Assembly (NCBI GenBank): GCA_024220505.1
Contig: JAKZZE010000014.1
Coordinates: forward strand, 372,001-436,000
Length of the DNA: 64,000 nt
Source: Rhizopus arrhizus
Taxonomy: Eukaryota > Mucoromycota > Mucoromycetes > Mucorales > Rhizopodaceae
Reading direction: 5' to 3'
The notes under the pieces were generated by a model, which was not told the origin of the DNA, did no database searches, and saw nothing but the letters and a program-made list of their open reading frames with translations. The translations under genes were made by a program, and so were the position numbers. Below are positions 1-12,879 of the stretch, one piece after another (the stretch's first letter is position 1; each line of letters opens with the position of its first letter).

Positions 1-586
1 CCATCCAGGATAGTGACCGCGCCGTCCAACACACGAACCGAACGCTCGACCTCCATGGTGAAATCAACGTGGCCTGGGGTATCGATCAGGTTGATTCGGT
101 GACCCTCCCAGCCAAACGTGATGGCGGCACTGTTGATCGTAATGCCCCTTTCCCTTTCTGCTGCGAGATAATCCATCACTGTGTCTCCGTCGTCAATGTC
201 TAACATACTTTGTTCAGTCTTGCTTCCTTTTCGTTCTCTCTATTTACCTCCTATGCGTTTGGTGACACCTGCATAATAAAGCATTCTTTCTGTTGTGGTT
301 GTTTTGCCTAGGTGATACATGTTAAAGAGTTTTTTTTTTAAAAAAAACGGATAGATCCAACCTGCATCAATGTGAGCAATGATCCCAATGTTGCGAGTTT
401 TTGGTATAGTAAAATCTTTGGCATCTATAGACAGGGTACATTGAGTTTTTTTTGACATGTTTCTTTTTTAGCCTAACCTGTGGCAAAAGTTTTAAAATGA
501 ACAATGGTTTTTTGTTGTCTTAATAAGCTAGATATTCTTTTAGGTATTGTTGACCTTATTAAAGGTGTCAGAACACCTGTATACAT
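1..586 (-). CDS. MEF2: Mitochondrial ribosome-releasing factor 2 / EF-G2-like GTPase (5' part, runs off the window)
   Basis: Translational GTPase of the EF-G2 type, which in mitochondria splits post-termination ribosomes together with recycling factor. Inferred exons on the minus strand are 586-478, 424-362, 307-248 and 199-1, with GT-AG introns of 53, 54 and 48 bp. The protein opens with a basic, Ser/Thr-rich presequence of about 36 residues, typical of mitochondrial import. It then shows the P-loop AHIDAGKTT (split by an intron), the effector segment RERGITI and the G3 motif DTPGHVDF. The stretch [10 protein letters not shown] after the P-loop fits the EF-G2/GFM2 branch better than EF-G1, hence the choice of family. 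The start at 586 is the ATG that exposes the presequence. The rest of the gene lies before base 1. It is divergent from SAR1 across a shared 650-bp promoter region. Family call is strong, subfamily moderately so. Confidence 0.85.
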
Positions 587-1239
587 GGTTGTTTGTAAAA
601 GAAAAAAAAAAAAAAAGGGAACTGATAGATGAGTTTTAAATTTTTTTGAAGAAGTAAAACGAGAGAACAAAAAAACGCGAAGATGCGTTGTATGGTAGTA
701 GCACAAGTAAAAGAAGTGACCAATGCATTGCTGTAGTTAAAGTACTTTTATTGTCAATTTGTAAACAGAGCCATTGTATCTGTATATATTTTGTTTTATC
801 TCGTTGTATGTATACAGAAATGTTTTCATTTTGATTTGATTGCAAAGGCTTTAGCTTATCTATAAATGAATACACCAGCTGTGTTTATTATATGAACAAT
901 GTTCAAAAAGTTTTCTTTCTTATGCTAAAAGAAGTATAGCCGGCATCTGCAGCATCTAATTCATAAGACTAAATGAGAGAATTAAGTAAATCGATCGATA
1001 TGTTGCAGTAAAGTACATCATGCGCATCATGTCAACTAGGAACATCTAGTGCATACTTAATGGCAGACAAGACTTTGAGTTAAAAAAAAAAAAAAAGAAA
1101 GTGGCATCATTCTCCTTTTTTGATGAGTCCACGTCACATGTTCATCACACTCTGAGATTAAACTATAACAGTATGGAAGTTGAAAGAAAGCCCTATCATT
1201 ACATATTTCTTTCTTTCTTTCTTTCTTCTACACTCAATC
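587..1239. other. Divergent intergenic region between EF-G2 and SAR1
   Basis: Shared upstream region of two divergent genes. It holds poly-A runs at 601-616 and 1082-1096 and a TTTC microsatellite at about 1206-1227 directly upstream of the SAR1 start. No open frame with recognisable protein character was seen. Presumed to hold both promoters. Confidence 0.6.
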
Positions 1240-2033
1240 ATGTTCATCATTAACTGGTTCTATGATGTTTTAGCTTCTTTAGGTACTTATATGAAATAAA
1301 GATGAAGCATCATCAAACATCAATTCCCTTATTCATCGCGTCTTCTTTTTTTTTGTAATTAGGTCTTTTAAATAAAAATGCAAAGATTCTTTTCTTGGGT
1401 CTTGATAATGCAGGCAAGACTACTTTATTACACATGTTAAAGAATGACCGATTGGCCACTTTACAACCTACTCTTCATCCCAGTAAGTTTTACGTGAAGA
1501 AAAAAACTCCCCCTTTAACATATGAAATAGCTTCTGAGGAACTTTCTATTGGTAACGTCAAGTTTACAACATATGACCTGGGAGGTCACTTGCAAGCACG
1601 TAGATTATGGAGAGATTATTTTCCTGAAGTTGGAGGTATTGTCTTTTTGGTTGATTGTGCTGACCATGGACGTTTATCTGAAGCCAAGGCAGAATTGGAT
1701 GTAAGCATTACAAGTAAAAATAAGAGGGATTTATTTATCTTTCTCTAGGCATTATTGGCTATCGAACAACTTTCAAAAGTCCCATTCTTAATTCTTGGTA
1801 ATAAGATTGATGCTCCTGGAGCTATTAGTGAAGAAGCACTTCGACATGAATTAGGCTTATTCCAGACAACTGGCAAGGTGAGTTACAAAAAGTGAAATAA
1901 AAGACAGAGTACTTATATAATGCAGGGCAAGGTTCCTTTGACGGACATTCGTCCTATTGAAGTATTCATGTGCTCTGTTGTTATGAGACAAGGTTATGGC
2001 GAAGGTTTCCGCTGGATCTCTCAATATGTTTAA
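1240..2033 (+). CDS. SAR1: Small GTPase Sar1, COPII coat assembly
   Basis: Sar1 is the GTPase that starts COPII coat assembly at ER exit sites. Exons by splice signals and homology: 1240-1282, 1363-1482, 1531-1700, 1749-1877 and 1926-2033, giving 189 residues, the usual length. The first exon encodes the amphipathic N-terminal helix ([15 protein letters not shown]) that inserts in the ER membrane. Next come the P-loop GLDNAGKTT, the LQPTLHPTSEEL switch I region, the DLGGH switch II motif, NKID for guanine recognition and the conserved C-terminal [11 protein letters not shown]. Introns are 80, 48, 48 and 48 bp. Intron 2 has no in-frame stop and could be mistaken for coding sequence. All exon phases close on one frame, which supports the model. 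Nothing looks broken. Confidence 0.96.
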
Positions 2034-2603
2034 ATAAAGATACATATAAAAAAAGAAAAATATGGGAAAACTAAAAATAAAAAAAAATAAAAAAAAAAAA
2101 CTTTCAAAACTTGTAAAGAATCCAATTTACCGGGTTTTACTCAGTTGTAGCCCATGACTATAAATGAAAACAAGAGGAGAAATTTACAATAAACAATCAG
2201 TTTTTTTTATGTGTATACGTTAAATACCAAAAAGGATATAAGAAAGCGGGGCAAAATTCAGATCTGCAACGATGCCTACGGAACCGGAGATGACCGTACA
2301 AACTATGATGATTTTAAAGATACAATAGATATTTATATAGACATCAGCTGTTCTATTAGTGTAAGTATGCATCTTGATCTTTTTATTTCCCCACACTTTT
2401 TTTTTATATATAAATTTAAATGGTAGTAAAAGAAGATTGTCATATAAATAATTTATAATAGCAAAAAAAAAAAAAAAACAGACTGTGTGTACAACTGACG
2501 AACCACGCAAAAATGTCTATATCCGAATTTTCAGTATAAAATATAAATTACCCTCTCTTTACCAATACTTTATTTTTCTTTTCTATATTTTTCAAGTATA
2601 AAA
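2034..2603. other. Intergenic region upstream of the C2H2 gene
   Basis: AT-rich stretch with an A-rich SAR1 3' region (2048-2100) and poly-A at 2463-2478. TATA-like sequences occur at about 2535-2547 and 2596-2602, just before the next ATG. Small frames here lack protein character. A higher-GC patch at 2250-2300 has no assignment. Confidence 0.5.
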
Positions 2604-3170
2604 ATGGAATTTGACTTGTATGAAAGACAACATCAGTGTGAATATTGCCCTAAATCGTTCTATCGCCTAGAACATAAAGTACGTCATGTTCGGACACACA
2701 CAGGAGAAAAACCACATCAGTGTACTCAGTGCGATAAACGATTTTCTCGCTCCGATGAATTAAGTCGACATTACCGCGTCCACGCAGCACCACCTACCAT
2801 TTTACTTCAAAGACGAACTCGAAAGATACGTCGGTTGAGTTCAAATCGAACAGTGGATGAAGAAGAGGCCTATTTGAAGCAGCAGCAGCATTGCTCTATT
2901 CTTCGTCTCTTACCAACCGAGCAATGCACAAGTCGAAATCGATCAAGTCCCTATCGACAATCAGCCAATGCTATCCTTCATCACTGTCCTCACTGTCAGA
3001 AGTCATTTTGGAGAAAGGGACAATTAAGCCGTCATGTTGAAAAGCAACATGCATGGCCATCCTTAGAAATGCATGTTTATTTACCGCCTCTGGATTCGAA
3101 ATTAACAGAGTCTATCATGTGGGATAAACCTTGTCGATTGCCTTCTATCAAGGACTTGTTACAATCTTGA
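2604..3170 (+). CDS. Short C2H2 zinc-finger protein, Mig1/CreA-like first two fingers
   Basis: Single-exon protein of 188 residues, probably a nuclear DNA-binding regulator. Finger 1 uses C12, C15, H28 and H32; finger 2 uses C40, C43, H56 and H60; they are joined by a canonical TGEKP linker. The segments RLEHKVRH and [10 protein letters not shown] match the recognition helices of the Mig1/CreA carbon-repressor class, which reads GC-rich sites. A third finger (C128, C131, H144, H149) sits alone near the C-terminus after a basic and Gln-containing linker, which is not the usual Mig1 architecture. The protein is much shorter than Mig1 or CreA and no repression domain is evident, so an orthologue claim is not justified. 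The start is the only ATG ahead of finger 1 and follows a TATA-like element closely. Confidence 0.85.
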   Translation: MEFDLYERQHQCEYCPKSFYRLEHKVRHVRTHTGEKPHQCTQCDKRFSRSDELSRHYRVHAAPPTILLQRRTRKIRRLSSNRTVDEEEAYLKQQQHCSILRLLPTEQCTSRNRSSPYRQSANAILHHCPHCQKSFWRKGQLSRHVEKQHAWPSLEMHVYLPPLDSKLTESIMWDKPCRLPSIKDLLQS

Positions 3171-4714
3171 GTTGTTGTTATTATTTTATGTTGTGTTTAT
3201 GCTGTAAATATATGCTTTCTGTTTATAATAAAAATCATCCTCATTATGAATAATTCTCGTAAAATCCTTGTGTACACTTTTTATAGAATGCTGCTATATC
3301 TAAAAGGCATGTTTATTCATGTAGACTTGATATCTTTTGGCTATATAAAGTAGATTGAAGACTAAGCTATTCGTAAATAAAGTACATATAAGCATACTTT
3401 TGGGATACTACATCCCTTATTCTCTTTTGTATATTGCAAATAGCCTTTACTATTATATTATTTTATTTCTTTCAAAAAAAAAAAAACATTTGATAAAGAA
3501 TACTCAGCTTACTTTTATTTGCAACCACCTATTCTATAATGTAAACAATAGTTGACAAAGCATCAAGCTGTTTACAATGGAAGAAAACATGGCTGTAACT
3601 ACACAGTAGTAAACCAACACGTTCATTATAAATAAATCACCTGTCGTATTTAAGCCCTACCAAATTCCAGAAAAGACAGATAGAAAATAAACAATAGCAC
3701 ATAAAAGGAGATACCATGTCTGCAGTCATCAAAGATAATTCTAGTCATCTCATCTAACGACAGATCAATAAAGACCTTCTCCTGCCCCTTTACTCTATCT
3801 CGGAATTAAAAAAAAAAATAAAACTTGAGGGGCAAATTTTTTTTCCAAAATAAAATCCTGATAAATTTCCCCTGCTGGTTCACTAGGCTATTTCTGAATA
3901 AAAACACTGCATCCTCTTTTTTGTTTAATTGCCAGCCGTTGCTGTGGCAACTCATGCATACTAGATTTAGTCGGACATTTAATTATACACAATATGATGG
4001 GTTACTAAGCAACAACTTTTTACAAGTTAATCATGAGGCAAGTCAAATATAGATAATTGACAACTACCAAAAAAGGATGTTGCAAATTGGAGTATGTCCC
4101 TTTTTTATCTCTTTTAATATACTAGACTTGATATCAAAAACAATTATCTTTTTGTGCTTTATATTTTTTGATTTAAAAAGGGATTATGATTTAAAGTAAA
4201 GAAACTACTTTACAGAGCAGTGACAAGATATGAAATCATATAAACCAATCAAAATAATTCATAAAAAGCTCCTGCAAAATTTAGCATCTATTTTTTTGGT
4301 GGGCAAAAGGAAAGCTTTGGTCATACGAAGATGAATCCATCAAAAAAAGTCTTTTTGTTCAATAAAAGAAAAGAAAAAAAACTGTTTAAAGAAGATACAA
4401 TATTTTTTATTATAACAATACAAGAATATAACATGATAATAATTTAGCCAGAAAGTTTAATAACTCTAGTTTTCTTTTTCTGCTTGGCTGAAAAATATAA
4501 GCCATCAAATCAAGATGTTGCTCGGAATTATTTCCAATTGCTGGTGCATTTATCTTTTAAAAATCCCTTTGGCGACAAATACAGTAACTTTTTGTTAAAT
4601 GACGTAAGATTGTGTTAGCTAATTTTATAATTCAACAGTTCTAGATCTTTTCTTATTTCATGCCAAGATATCATTTTAAAAAAGTCAAAATGTATAGAAA
4701 AATATATAAAATAG
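3171..4714. other. Gene-free AT-rich interval
   Basis: About 1.5 kb between the zinc-finger gene and the long inverted repeat. Only short frames without protein character, AT-rich sequence and homopolymer runs (for example 3475-3486 and 3808-3818). Nothing else recognised. Confidence 0.5.
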
Positions 4715-5505
4715 TCGAAATCGATCCTAGTGCACAAGAAGGAATTTTATTGCCCTATAAAGTACCTGGGCTTTTCAATGGATGTGGGGAACCAGTAAAT
4801 CCAAAAAAGTGGAATGACTTCTCCCTCTTTTTTTGTTTTCCTTTTTGTTTTAATTTCCTTTTTCTTTGATTTTACATACACACATTGACATGATACACAA
4901 TTGCAAGCATTGATTCCCTTTTTTTTTTTTTGTTTTTTTTTTTTTTTTTTTTTTTTTTGAATTGTCCAGATTTACTGTTTCAAATAGAGGAAAAATAAAA
5001 AATAAAAACTTCTTTCATGTAAAACCTCCTTTTGGTTCATTTCATTACTGTTTGACCCCCTTTTTTTATTATTATTATTTATTATTTCAAGCATATTAAA
5101 TCATGACCTCTTCTTTCCAATCCCTTTCTTTTTTTATATAAAAATGAATGTAGACATCAGAAATGCATAAACATAAAATGATTGTGATATTATTCTTGAT
5201 CGCTTATAGAGTCACACAATAATCTGTGTTACGTTTTACATTTGTCAATGCGAAAAAAAAAAAATCCTGTTTAGCTTCATTTTTTATGATATAACTTCTA
5301 TTTCATTTTCATAATTCTTATGGCTGCTGCTGCTGCTGCATTAAAAAAAAATTTTTTTTTCTCTCTTTTTTTTTATTTTATCTCTGCTGCTTAAAAGTAT
5401 CATCAAATGAGAAGAGGCGAATTTATTTTTATTCGGAAAATTTTAAAAAAAGAAAAAAAAAATAATATTATTTGTTCCAGAATATTTTGAAATGTGGGGG
5501 GATGT
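4715..5505 (+). repeat. Left arm of the long inverted repeat
   Basis: Pairs with 8578-9375 on the opposite strand over about 790 bp with very few differences, mainly in homopolymer lengths. It contains poly-T at 4920-4958 and a GCT triplet run near 5325-5339. No intact gene inside. Confidence 0.85.
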
Positions 5506-5598
5506 TCAAAAGAACACTATCTAAAGAACATCTAGCCCCTCATGATTTAGAATGAATAAATTTGCTTGCATGTATGAGTGATGTTCACTTACTAGCCA

Positions 5599-5838
5599 TT
5601 ATTTGGAACAGGACGTATTACCTAGTTTAGTAGGAGGTTCTGATGCTTGTGGTCCCTGTGAGACTGCATTAACCGATTGATTAGATATTTTATCGGAAAG
5701 AATCATGCCTTGGTTGTAAAGAAAGAAGACCTCGCCATCTTTGGCATACTTTTCTATTTCTCCTACTATTACCCTTTTTTTTATGAAATCTAAAATTTGA
5801 AACTGTTTTCTGGCTTTAAAGCATGAGTCTTTAATCAC
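5599..5838 (-). other. Unrecognised short open frame inside the long-TIR element
   Basis: A 79-residue minus-strand frame, Lys-rich in its first half, with further disrupted frames continuing upstream to about 5990. It could be the C-terminal remnant of a decayed element-encoded protein. No motif recognised and no intact gene implied. Confidence 0.2.
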
Positions 5839-7559
5839 TTTCAGTTTCTACTCTTCAACTTGACGTTCATTTTGAAATTTTTCTTTGGAGATTTAGTACA
5901 AAAGTAATTAGTTGGATCATGGTTTTTATGTACACCCATCAAAATGTCTTCAAATACACCCGGTTTTTGAGCAATCGCAAACTAAAGCATGGAAATTTTG
6001 AAGATACTTAATTTTGTATACTAATGGCCTAGTTGGGTGAGGTGGTATTACAATATGCGTATTCTATTAAAGTTTTCTGTCATTCAACATTTCAGAATTA
6101 TTCTTGTACTCCTTAAAAGAAAGAAAATGCGTTGATAATCTAGAGACAATATTTTTATAAGCTTCTTTTGATGTTAGACTGTTGTTATCAGCTAAACTAA
6201 CTATTGTTTCTTCTTTACTGAAGCTATTAGAGAACTCAATTCTCTAATACTGTAAGGGATTCATTTACACTTGAAACAAGAAAGAAATGCCTGCATAATT
6301 CAATCTTATCAGGGCATGAATAACCAGAAAGATAGTTATCCTGACAAGTAACTGTAGTTACGAATGGGTTCAAAAAATGATTCATATCCAAACGGCTATT
6401 TCAATTGAATACCAAAATCAAACAATTTACATTATTTGTGCTTTTGATGACTATATCAATTACTTTATCATCATCAGTGCTATCTTCTCTTTCTATTATT
6501 TGATATAAACATTCTTTTTTTTACGTGAAATTATACGTGTACAACATCGTGTTGATAGTCAATAATACAACTTGTAAAAGAATATATATCATTTTATCTA
6601 TACGAGTATTCCTGATGCGACCAAAGTAGTACTATTTTAACTGATTATGAAATAATTCAATACAGCTATTTGTAACAAAGACGCATTTTTTATTAAGAAT
6701 AAACACATCACTGCCTTTTGTTCACAATAAGAACTGAAAAAGGTTGGGGCTTTTTTCACGTAAAAGAATTAAAACTGCCAACGTAATCATAGCAATTAAA
6801 ACAGGCTTGGTTATAACCCCTGCTTGTATATTCTCCACTGCAGACTTCACAAATTTAATGTCTGATCTTTTCTCATGCTGTCTTTATATCCTATTGACAA
6901 AATAATAGATTAATTGATGCACTAAATACTTTACGAATAGTATATATTTTAGTCTGGCTACAACGAATAACCATCTTTTTAAATGAAAGTTTACAACGAT
7001 TAATATCATATTTTTAACCCATTTTAAGTTTCATAAAGTCATCAATTAGCGCGTTTATCAACTGCAATTCATTATCAAAACAGAAATGAAGCTTCACAGT
7101 CAAATTGAAGATGAACTACCTTTTCGTGATAGAAAACTTGTTCAGGATGAGTGTAACTGATATCTTTAATGTTGAATTTTTCATTTTACTGCTAGACTTG
7201 TTATCAAAGGAAGAGAGAAAAATGCAAGGAGAACAGAAGACGAAGATAATAAAAAACATACACGCACATTTGTGACTACTGAAAAACTGGGTGTATTTAA
7301 ACTTTTCAGCGTGTATGGCATGTTGAGATTGAAAGCAATCACAAGGACAGTAAATGGATCATAGACAGTTTTAATTAAATTCTGAGATATAATTACAAGA
7401 CACAGTCTTAAATTAGGCGTCAATGAATTTCTATAAATTATGTTCTGAACCAATTTACATTTTGACTAGTCAGCTTAGACGATCATGTAATGATAATCTC
7501 GATGTATTAAATATTCGTTATAGAATTGGATATTTGGACCCAACAATACATTATCTTTT

Positions 7560-8330
7560 CTAATCATTCTTTATTTATACAACTATAAATCTATGATATT
7601 CAATTTTGTTTTTGTGACTAGAACGGTAACGATAACAGTTGTACCTTTCTTAGACCAAGCCCCTATGCGTTTCATATTGAAATGAACTATAGATTCATCA
7701 AGAAACACGCAATTTTTCAAAGAGTCTGTACCTATCCTTCCCTGCTTGCAAACTTAATCATGTCGTTCCTCAATCTTTTCCTATTTATTTCTATTCACAG
7801 ATTAAAATTTTGCCAGCTTTAAAGAGTGGTACATTCATAAAGTAAGCAATTCTATGTGAAACTTCAAGACCATCAACTTGGTGTATTAAATGTTCAGTCA
7901 CTTTAGCAACAACAGTAGAGGATTATTTATTATTTTTATTAATAATGGCCTTCCTATGTTTCTCAGCCAGGATCCATTCACGATCTCTCTTTTTTACCAC
8001 TTTCAAAGATACTGTCTGGACTCTTCTCATATTGTTTACCTCATATCTGTGAATGGAAATACCTAATTGTCTTGTTGCAATAGAGACACTTTACACTCTT
8101 CAATTTGAAGAATGTAGTGAGTATAAACACGTTTTCTCTGTCATATCACCTCAAATGAGAATCTTTTTATCTATTTTGATCACATTAGTTTGAGGAGGTT
8201 CTTGTGTAGACAATTTTTATAAATATTGAATACAAGAACTAATGGTTTCAAGAATATATTGTTCCTAGTCAACAACGCAATCCATAAATTCAGGTCTACA
8301 TGTTCCTTATCCGTCAGTGCATAAAAGTTG
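7560..8330 (-). pseudogene. Decayed Tc1/mariner-type transposase
   Basis: Minus-strand translation gives pieces aligning in order with the better-preserved Tc1-like protein at 31.7-33.2 kb. An HTH-side segment with AEKHRKAI lies near 7930-8000. The catalytic-core opening CVFLDES, followed by AWSKKG, lies near 7640-7730. Several stops and frame changes interrupt it, including a TAA soon after AEKHRKAI. The later catalytic D and E blocks were not found. Family assignment rests on this internal paralogue comparison. Confidence 0.65.
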
Positions 8331-8577
8331 TACACCTTTTTAAAGTAATTTTTGCAGGAATATGAAGGTATGTGTCATATGCTGACAGTGTCAAGATTTC
8401 CTTAGGATTTGATTTCTCAGCACATGACATATTTCCAACAATACAATAGGAAATTATTAATGCAATATTCATTCTCTAAACAAACTACAATAATTATAAC
8501 AGATATTTTGAGAAAACGACATTGATTTTTATATATTTTTGACATTATATTTTAGGAAATACTATATGTCATCACTC

Positions 8578-9375
8578 CCCCCCCCACATTTCAAAATATT
8601 CTGGAACAAATAATATTATTTTTTTTTTTTTCTTTTTTTAAAATTTTCCGAATAAAAATAAATTCGCCTCTTCTCATTTGATGATACTTTTAAGCAGCAG
8701 AGATAAAATAAAAAAAAAGAGAGAAAAAAAAATTTTTTTTTAATGCAGCAGCAGCAGCAGCCATAAGAATTATGAAAATGAAATAGAAGTTATATCATAA
8801 AAAATGAAGCTAAACAGGATTTTTTTTTTTTCGCATTGACAAATGTAAAACGTAACACAGATTATTGTGTGACTCTATAAGCGATCAAGAATAATATCAC
8901 AATCATTTTATGTTTATGCATTTCTGATGTCTACATTCATTTTTATATAAAAAAAGAAAGGGATTGGAAAGAAGAGGTCATGATTTAATATGCTTGAAAT
9001 AATAAATAATAATAATAAAAAAAAGGGGGTCAAACAGTAATGAAATGAACCAAAAGGAGGTTTTACATGAAAGAAGTTTTTATTTTTTATTTTTCCTCTA
9101 TTTGAAACAGTAAATCTGGACAATTCAAAAAAAAAAAAAAAAAAAAAAAAAAAAACAAAAAAAAAAAAAGGGAATCAATGCTTGCAATTGTGTATCATGT
9201 CAATGTGTGTATGTAAAATCAAAGAAAAAGGAAATTAAAACAAAAAGGAAAACAAAAAAAGAGGGAGAAGTCATTCCACTTTTTTGGATTTACTGGTTCC
9301 CCACATCCATTGAAAAGCCCAGGTACTTTATAGGGCAATAAAATCCTTCTTGTGCACTAGGATCGATTTCGATTT
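8578..9375 (-). repeat. Right arm of the long inverted repeat
   Basis: Reverse complement of 4715-5505. Its inner boundary is marked by a C-run at about 8577-8585. It contains poly-A at 9126-9170 and the complementary CAG-type triplet run at about 8744-8760. No intact gene. Confidence 0.85.
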
Positions 9376-9571
9376 AGTGTATCAAAATGATTGCATGTAA
9401 CGTCGATCTGTGTTTAAATTTTAAAAAAGGTAAAATACTAAAGTTTACCTTGTGAACCAATGAAATAAGCAGATATGCTGAAGGAAATGTACATAAAAAG
9501 GGCAAGGTTTTTTTTTATATTTTATTTTATTTTCTTTTAAATTCTACCTTTTTTTTTTTTTATTTATAAAA

Positions 9572-11286
9572 ATGCCTAAATTTATTGGATCAATTGACCA
9601 AGGAACTACATCTACAAGATTTGTTATATTTGATGAGCAAGGTTCTCTTATCACTTTTCATCAAATAGAATTAGAACAACATTATCCTCAACCTGGGTAT
9701 GTCACTTAGAAATCATATTGACCCAAACTGACATACTCTTAGATGGATTGAACATGACCCATTTGAATTATTAGATTCTGTTAATATCTGTATTGAACAC
9801 GCTGTTCGTAAATTGGGATTAATGGGATATTCAGCCAAAGACATTCAATCGGTTGGTTTAACAAACCAAAGAGAGACCCTCATCACCTGGGACAGATTAA
9901 CGGGTGAACCTCTTTATCCCGCCATTGTTTGGAGTGACGCTCGTACAATAGAAACTGTGGAACAACTCTCTAAAAAATCAGCCAAAGGTGTGAATGCCTT
10001 GAAGGATATCTGTGGTTTACCTATCACTACTTATTTTTCAGCAGTCAAATTACGTTGGCTTCTGGATAATGTCCCTATCGTACAACAAGCTCAAAAACAA
10101 AATCGTCTTAGTGTTGGTACTGTAGATGCTTGGTTAATTTATGTAAATTTTATTTTTAAATCTATTTTCCCATACACTCATTCTTTTCTATAGAATCTCA
10201 CGGGTGGTTTGGAAAATAATGGTGCTTTTGTAACTGATGTCACGAATGCCAGTAGAACTATGCTGATGAATATTCACAACTTGAACTGGAGTCAAGAAGC
10301 ATTAGAGTAAGTAACTGGTACTTGATTTTTATTTTTCTAATCATTCATTCTCCCTTAGCTTCTTTGGATTTGAACAACTCAATTTACCACAAATCGTCTC
10401 TTGCTCAGAAATCTATGGTTTACTCTTTGATGGGTCTCTTAAAGGTATACCCATCGCTGGTTGCTTGGGTGATCAACAATCTGCTCTTGTAGGTCAGCAG
10501 TGTTTTAACGTAGGCGATGCCAAAAACACTTATGGCACTGGTTGCTTCATGTTATTTAATACGGGTGAAAAGCCTGTGGAATCCAAAAATGGTCTCTTGA
10601 CAACCGTTGCCTATAAATTAGGAGAAAATTTACCTGCTTGCTATGTACTCGAGGGTTCTGTCGCCGTCGCTGGTTCCTCCATCAACTGGCTTCGTAATAA
10701 CCTTGGCTTGATCTCTGACACAAGACATCTAAACGAGTTAGCCTCCAAAGTAAAGGATACATCTGGAGTTTACTTTGTCACTGCCTTTTCTGGTCTTTTT
10801 GCTCCCTACTGGCGATCGGATGCTCGAGGCACGATCTGTGGTATTACTCACTTTACTAAATTAGAACATATCTGTCGTGCTACGTTGGAAGCTGTCTGTT
10901 ATCAATCTCGTGCTATTTTAGAAGCCATGAACAATGATTCAAAAACCCCCTTGCGTACCTTGAAGGTAGATGGTGGCATGTCAAATTCAGATCTTTGTAT
11001 GCAAATTCAAGCAGACATTCTGGGTATTGAAGTCGATCGACCTCAAATGAGAGAAACAACTGCTCTTGGTGCAGCTATTGCGGCTGGGTTTGCTACAGGC
11101 GTGTGGAAATCATTTGATGAGCTATCAAACATCAACAAGGATGAAAGAACTCTATTTGAATCAAAAATCACTAAAGAAAAACGTCAAAAGATGTGCCAAG
11201 GTTGGGAACAAGCAGTAAAAAGATCCTTTGGTTGGGCAAATCCACAAACGACAGTAGCAACTCATGAAAAATTACAAATCATTTAA
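9572..11286 (+). CDS. GUT1: Glycerol kinase
   Basis: Phosphorylates glycerol to glycerol-3-phosphate with ATP, the first step of glycerol use. Exons 9572-9696, 9743-10142, 10194-10306 and 10359-11286 give 521 residues; introns are 46, 51 and 52 bp with GT-AG ends. FGGY-family signatures are visible: [12 protein letters not shown] at the N-terminal phosphate-binding site, GLTNQRET, the substrate-loop [16 protein letters not shown], and [18 protein letters not shown] in the C-terminal ATPase domain. The length is close to bacterial and plain eukaryotic enzymes; the extended N-terminus of some yeast Gut1 proteins is absent. The start is chosen because [12 protein letters not shown] is the canonical enzyme N-terminus. 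No lesion seen. Confidence 0.95.
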
Positions 11287-12879
11287 ATTCTTTGTGTATT
11301 GATTTAATTCTTTATTTTGTATACATTTTTCTTTTTCTTATACCCCATGCATATATACATATATCATTTGACTATAAATAAACACATACATAACTTCAAA
11401 TGGAAATCATCATGCATACTTCATTGTCCTTTTTTTTTCGGATTGCCAAAAAAAGGATTATTTTCTACTCCGCATACTTTCAGGAAATTCTATTTTCTGT
11501 CACAAGCCCTTTTTGGTAACCCTACAGAATTTATTTAATGCATCCTATTATTATCCGAACTCATTTGACAAGCAAACTGTTGTGTAATCATCCTCAGAGA
11601 ACCCCACTCATTTTTTAAGCTTAAAAGGTTAACACATTTGAAGAGAAAGTATGATTATGAAAACAATAAAATCAACTTGTTTTCATAAATTCGAATGACG
11701 TGCACATGATGATTTCAAGCAAATTTAAACTTCAGAGCTTTTTTCTTCTATTCATTCTTAAAATATTTAAAGCTTATTAAAGAAGGATTATAGAATCATA
11801 TCTAGTTAAAAAGTAACTTCGCACTTGTCAATATGATATCAGCCATTATAAGACAAAAAGGGGACATTTAGTCCTTCCATGTTAACAAATAAAGTTGATC
11901 CATCATACTTTAAAAAATAAAGGGACATGTCAAAAAGAAAAGAAATTAGACTATAGTACGAATGGTCTCAATCGGTAGTTTTTCTTATTTTTAATATATT
12001 TAATGCAAAAAGGTACAATATGAAGAATTGTATGTTGACAGCGAGTGATCAAAGGGATCTATTGAGAAATACTATGAACAATGGAAAACAATAGAAGCTT
12101 CTGATCAAACGATTTTTTTAAAGCTTAAAGTGAGTGGAGAAAGCTGTGATGGTATCTTTGGCATGTTGCTTTATTTCCACAAAACCGAATCAAGCCAAAC
12201 CTTCATCATTTGATAAAAATTGTTCTTTCAGCTTGAAAAATGAATAAAAAAAATATATTTCATGTGGTTTAATGCTTCTTCTACTACAGAAGGTTCTAGT
12301 TGTTTAGTAATAGAAAAACTGTTAAAAAATATAAAAATCAAGATGATATTGTATACTATGAATTAAATGCAAATTAAGGCATATAAATCTTAAATTGTTT
12401 GCATCGCACATATATGGTAATAGCTATAGAATCAAAGACAGAAAGATGGTATTTTTCTGCTAGTCATAAGTATCTGTCCTGTTTTTTGCATCTAAAATAC
12501 CTTTTCTTTTAATGTGCTGAGCATTAAATACAAGTATTTACCTTTTCTAATCATAGTGCTGCATTTTAGAGCATCTTTTAATAAATCCATACTAGCCATC
12601 AGAGACATGCACATTCTGATCTACCCCCCTTTTTTTTATAAGTCCTTATCAATGCTTCATGATAATTTTTTCGTGGTTTTATTTGATTCTTCCTGCTTTT
12701 TTTTTTTGCTAATATTTTTCAAATGTTGACTTCACGTCGTAGACGACTTTCTCAAAACTATTCATGCAACCCCTTTACTTGCTACTATTGTGTAATTTCT
12801 TATAGTGTTTTTCTTTAAAGTATAAAAGCATTTAAGATTAAAAATGTGCGTTAAAGTTGGTGAATTTGGTTTGCTTGTA
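11287..12879. other. Gene-free AT-rich interval
   Basis: Downstream of glycerol kinase. Only short frames without family resemblance were seen on either strand. A slightly protein-like stretch near 12030-12230 is broken by stops and could not be assigned. Confidence 0.45.

Larger units (their letters stand above)
4715..9375. mobile_element. Long-terminal-inverted-repeat DNA element with decayed interior
   Basis: Two arms of about 790 bp, 4715-5505 and 8578-9375, are near-identical reverse complements. Shared landmarks include a GCT-repeat microsatellite, paired poly-T/poly-A runs and a G-run at the inner edge. The 3.07-kb interior carries a decayed Tc1-like transposase on the minus strand (separate entry) and otherwise only disrupted reading frames. 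The outer edges next to the arms do not give a clear target duplication, so the exact ends are uncertain. The intact glycerol kinase start lies about 200 bp to the right. The arms are far longer than usual Tc1 TIRs, so the transposase may be a passenger or a nested insertion. Confidence 0.75.

Noticed and set aside
1483..1530. Open reading through SAR1 intron 2 as extra coding sequence
   Set aside because: It would insert 16 residues into the invariant HPTSEE switch region, while GT-AG removal restores it exactly.
2250..2360. Possible C/D-box snoRNA near ATGATGA
   Set aside because: No D box or terminal stem at a suitable distance.
8914..9123. Minus-strand 69-residue frame in the right inverted arm
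   Set aside because: Low-complexity F/L-rich translation of repeat DNA; no family character.
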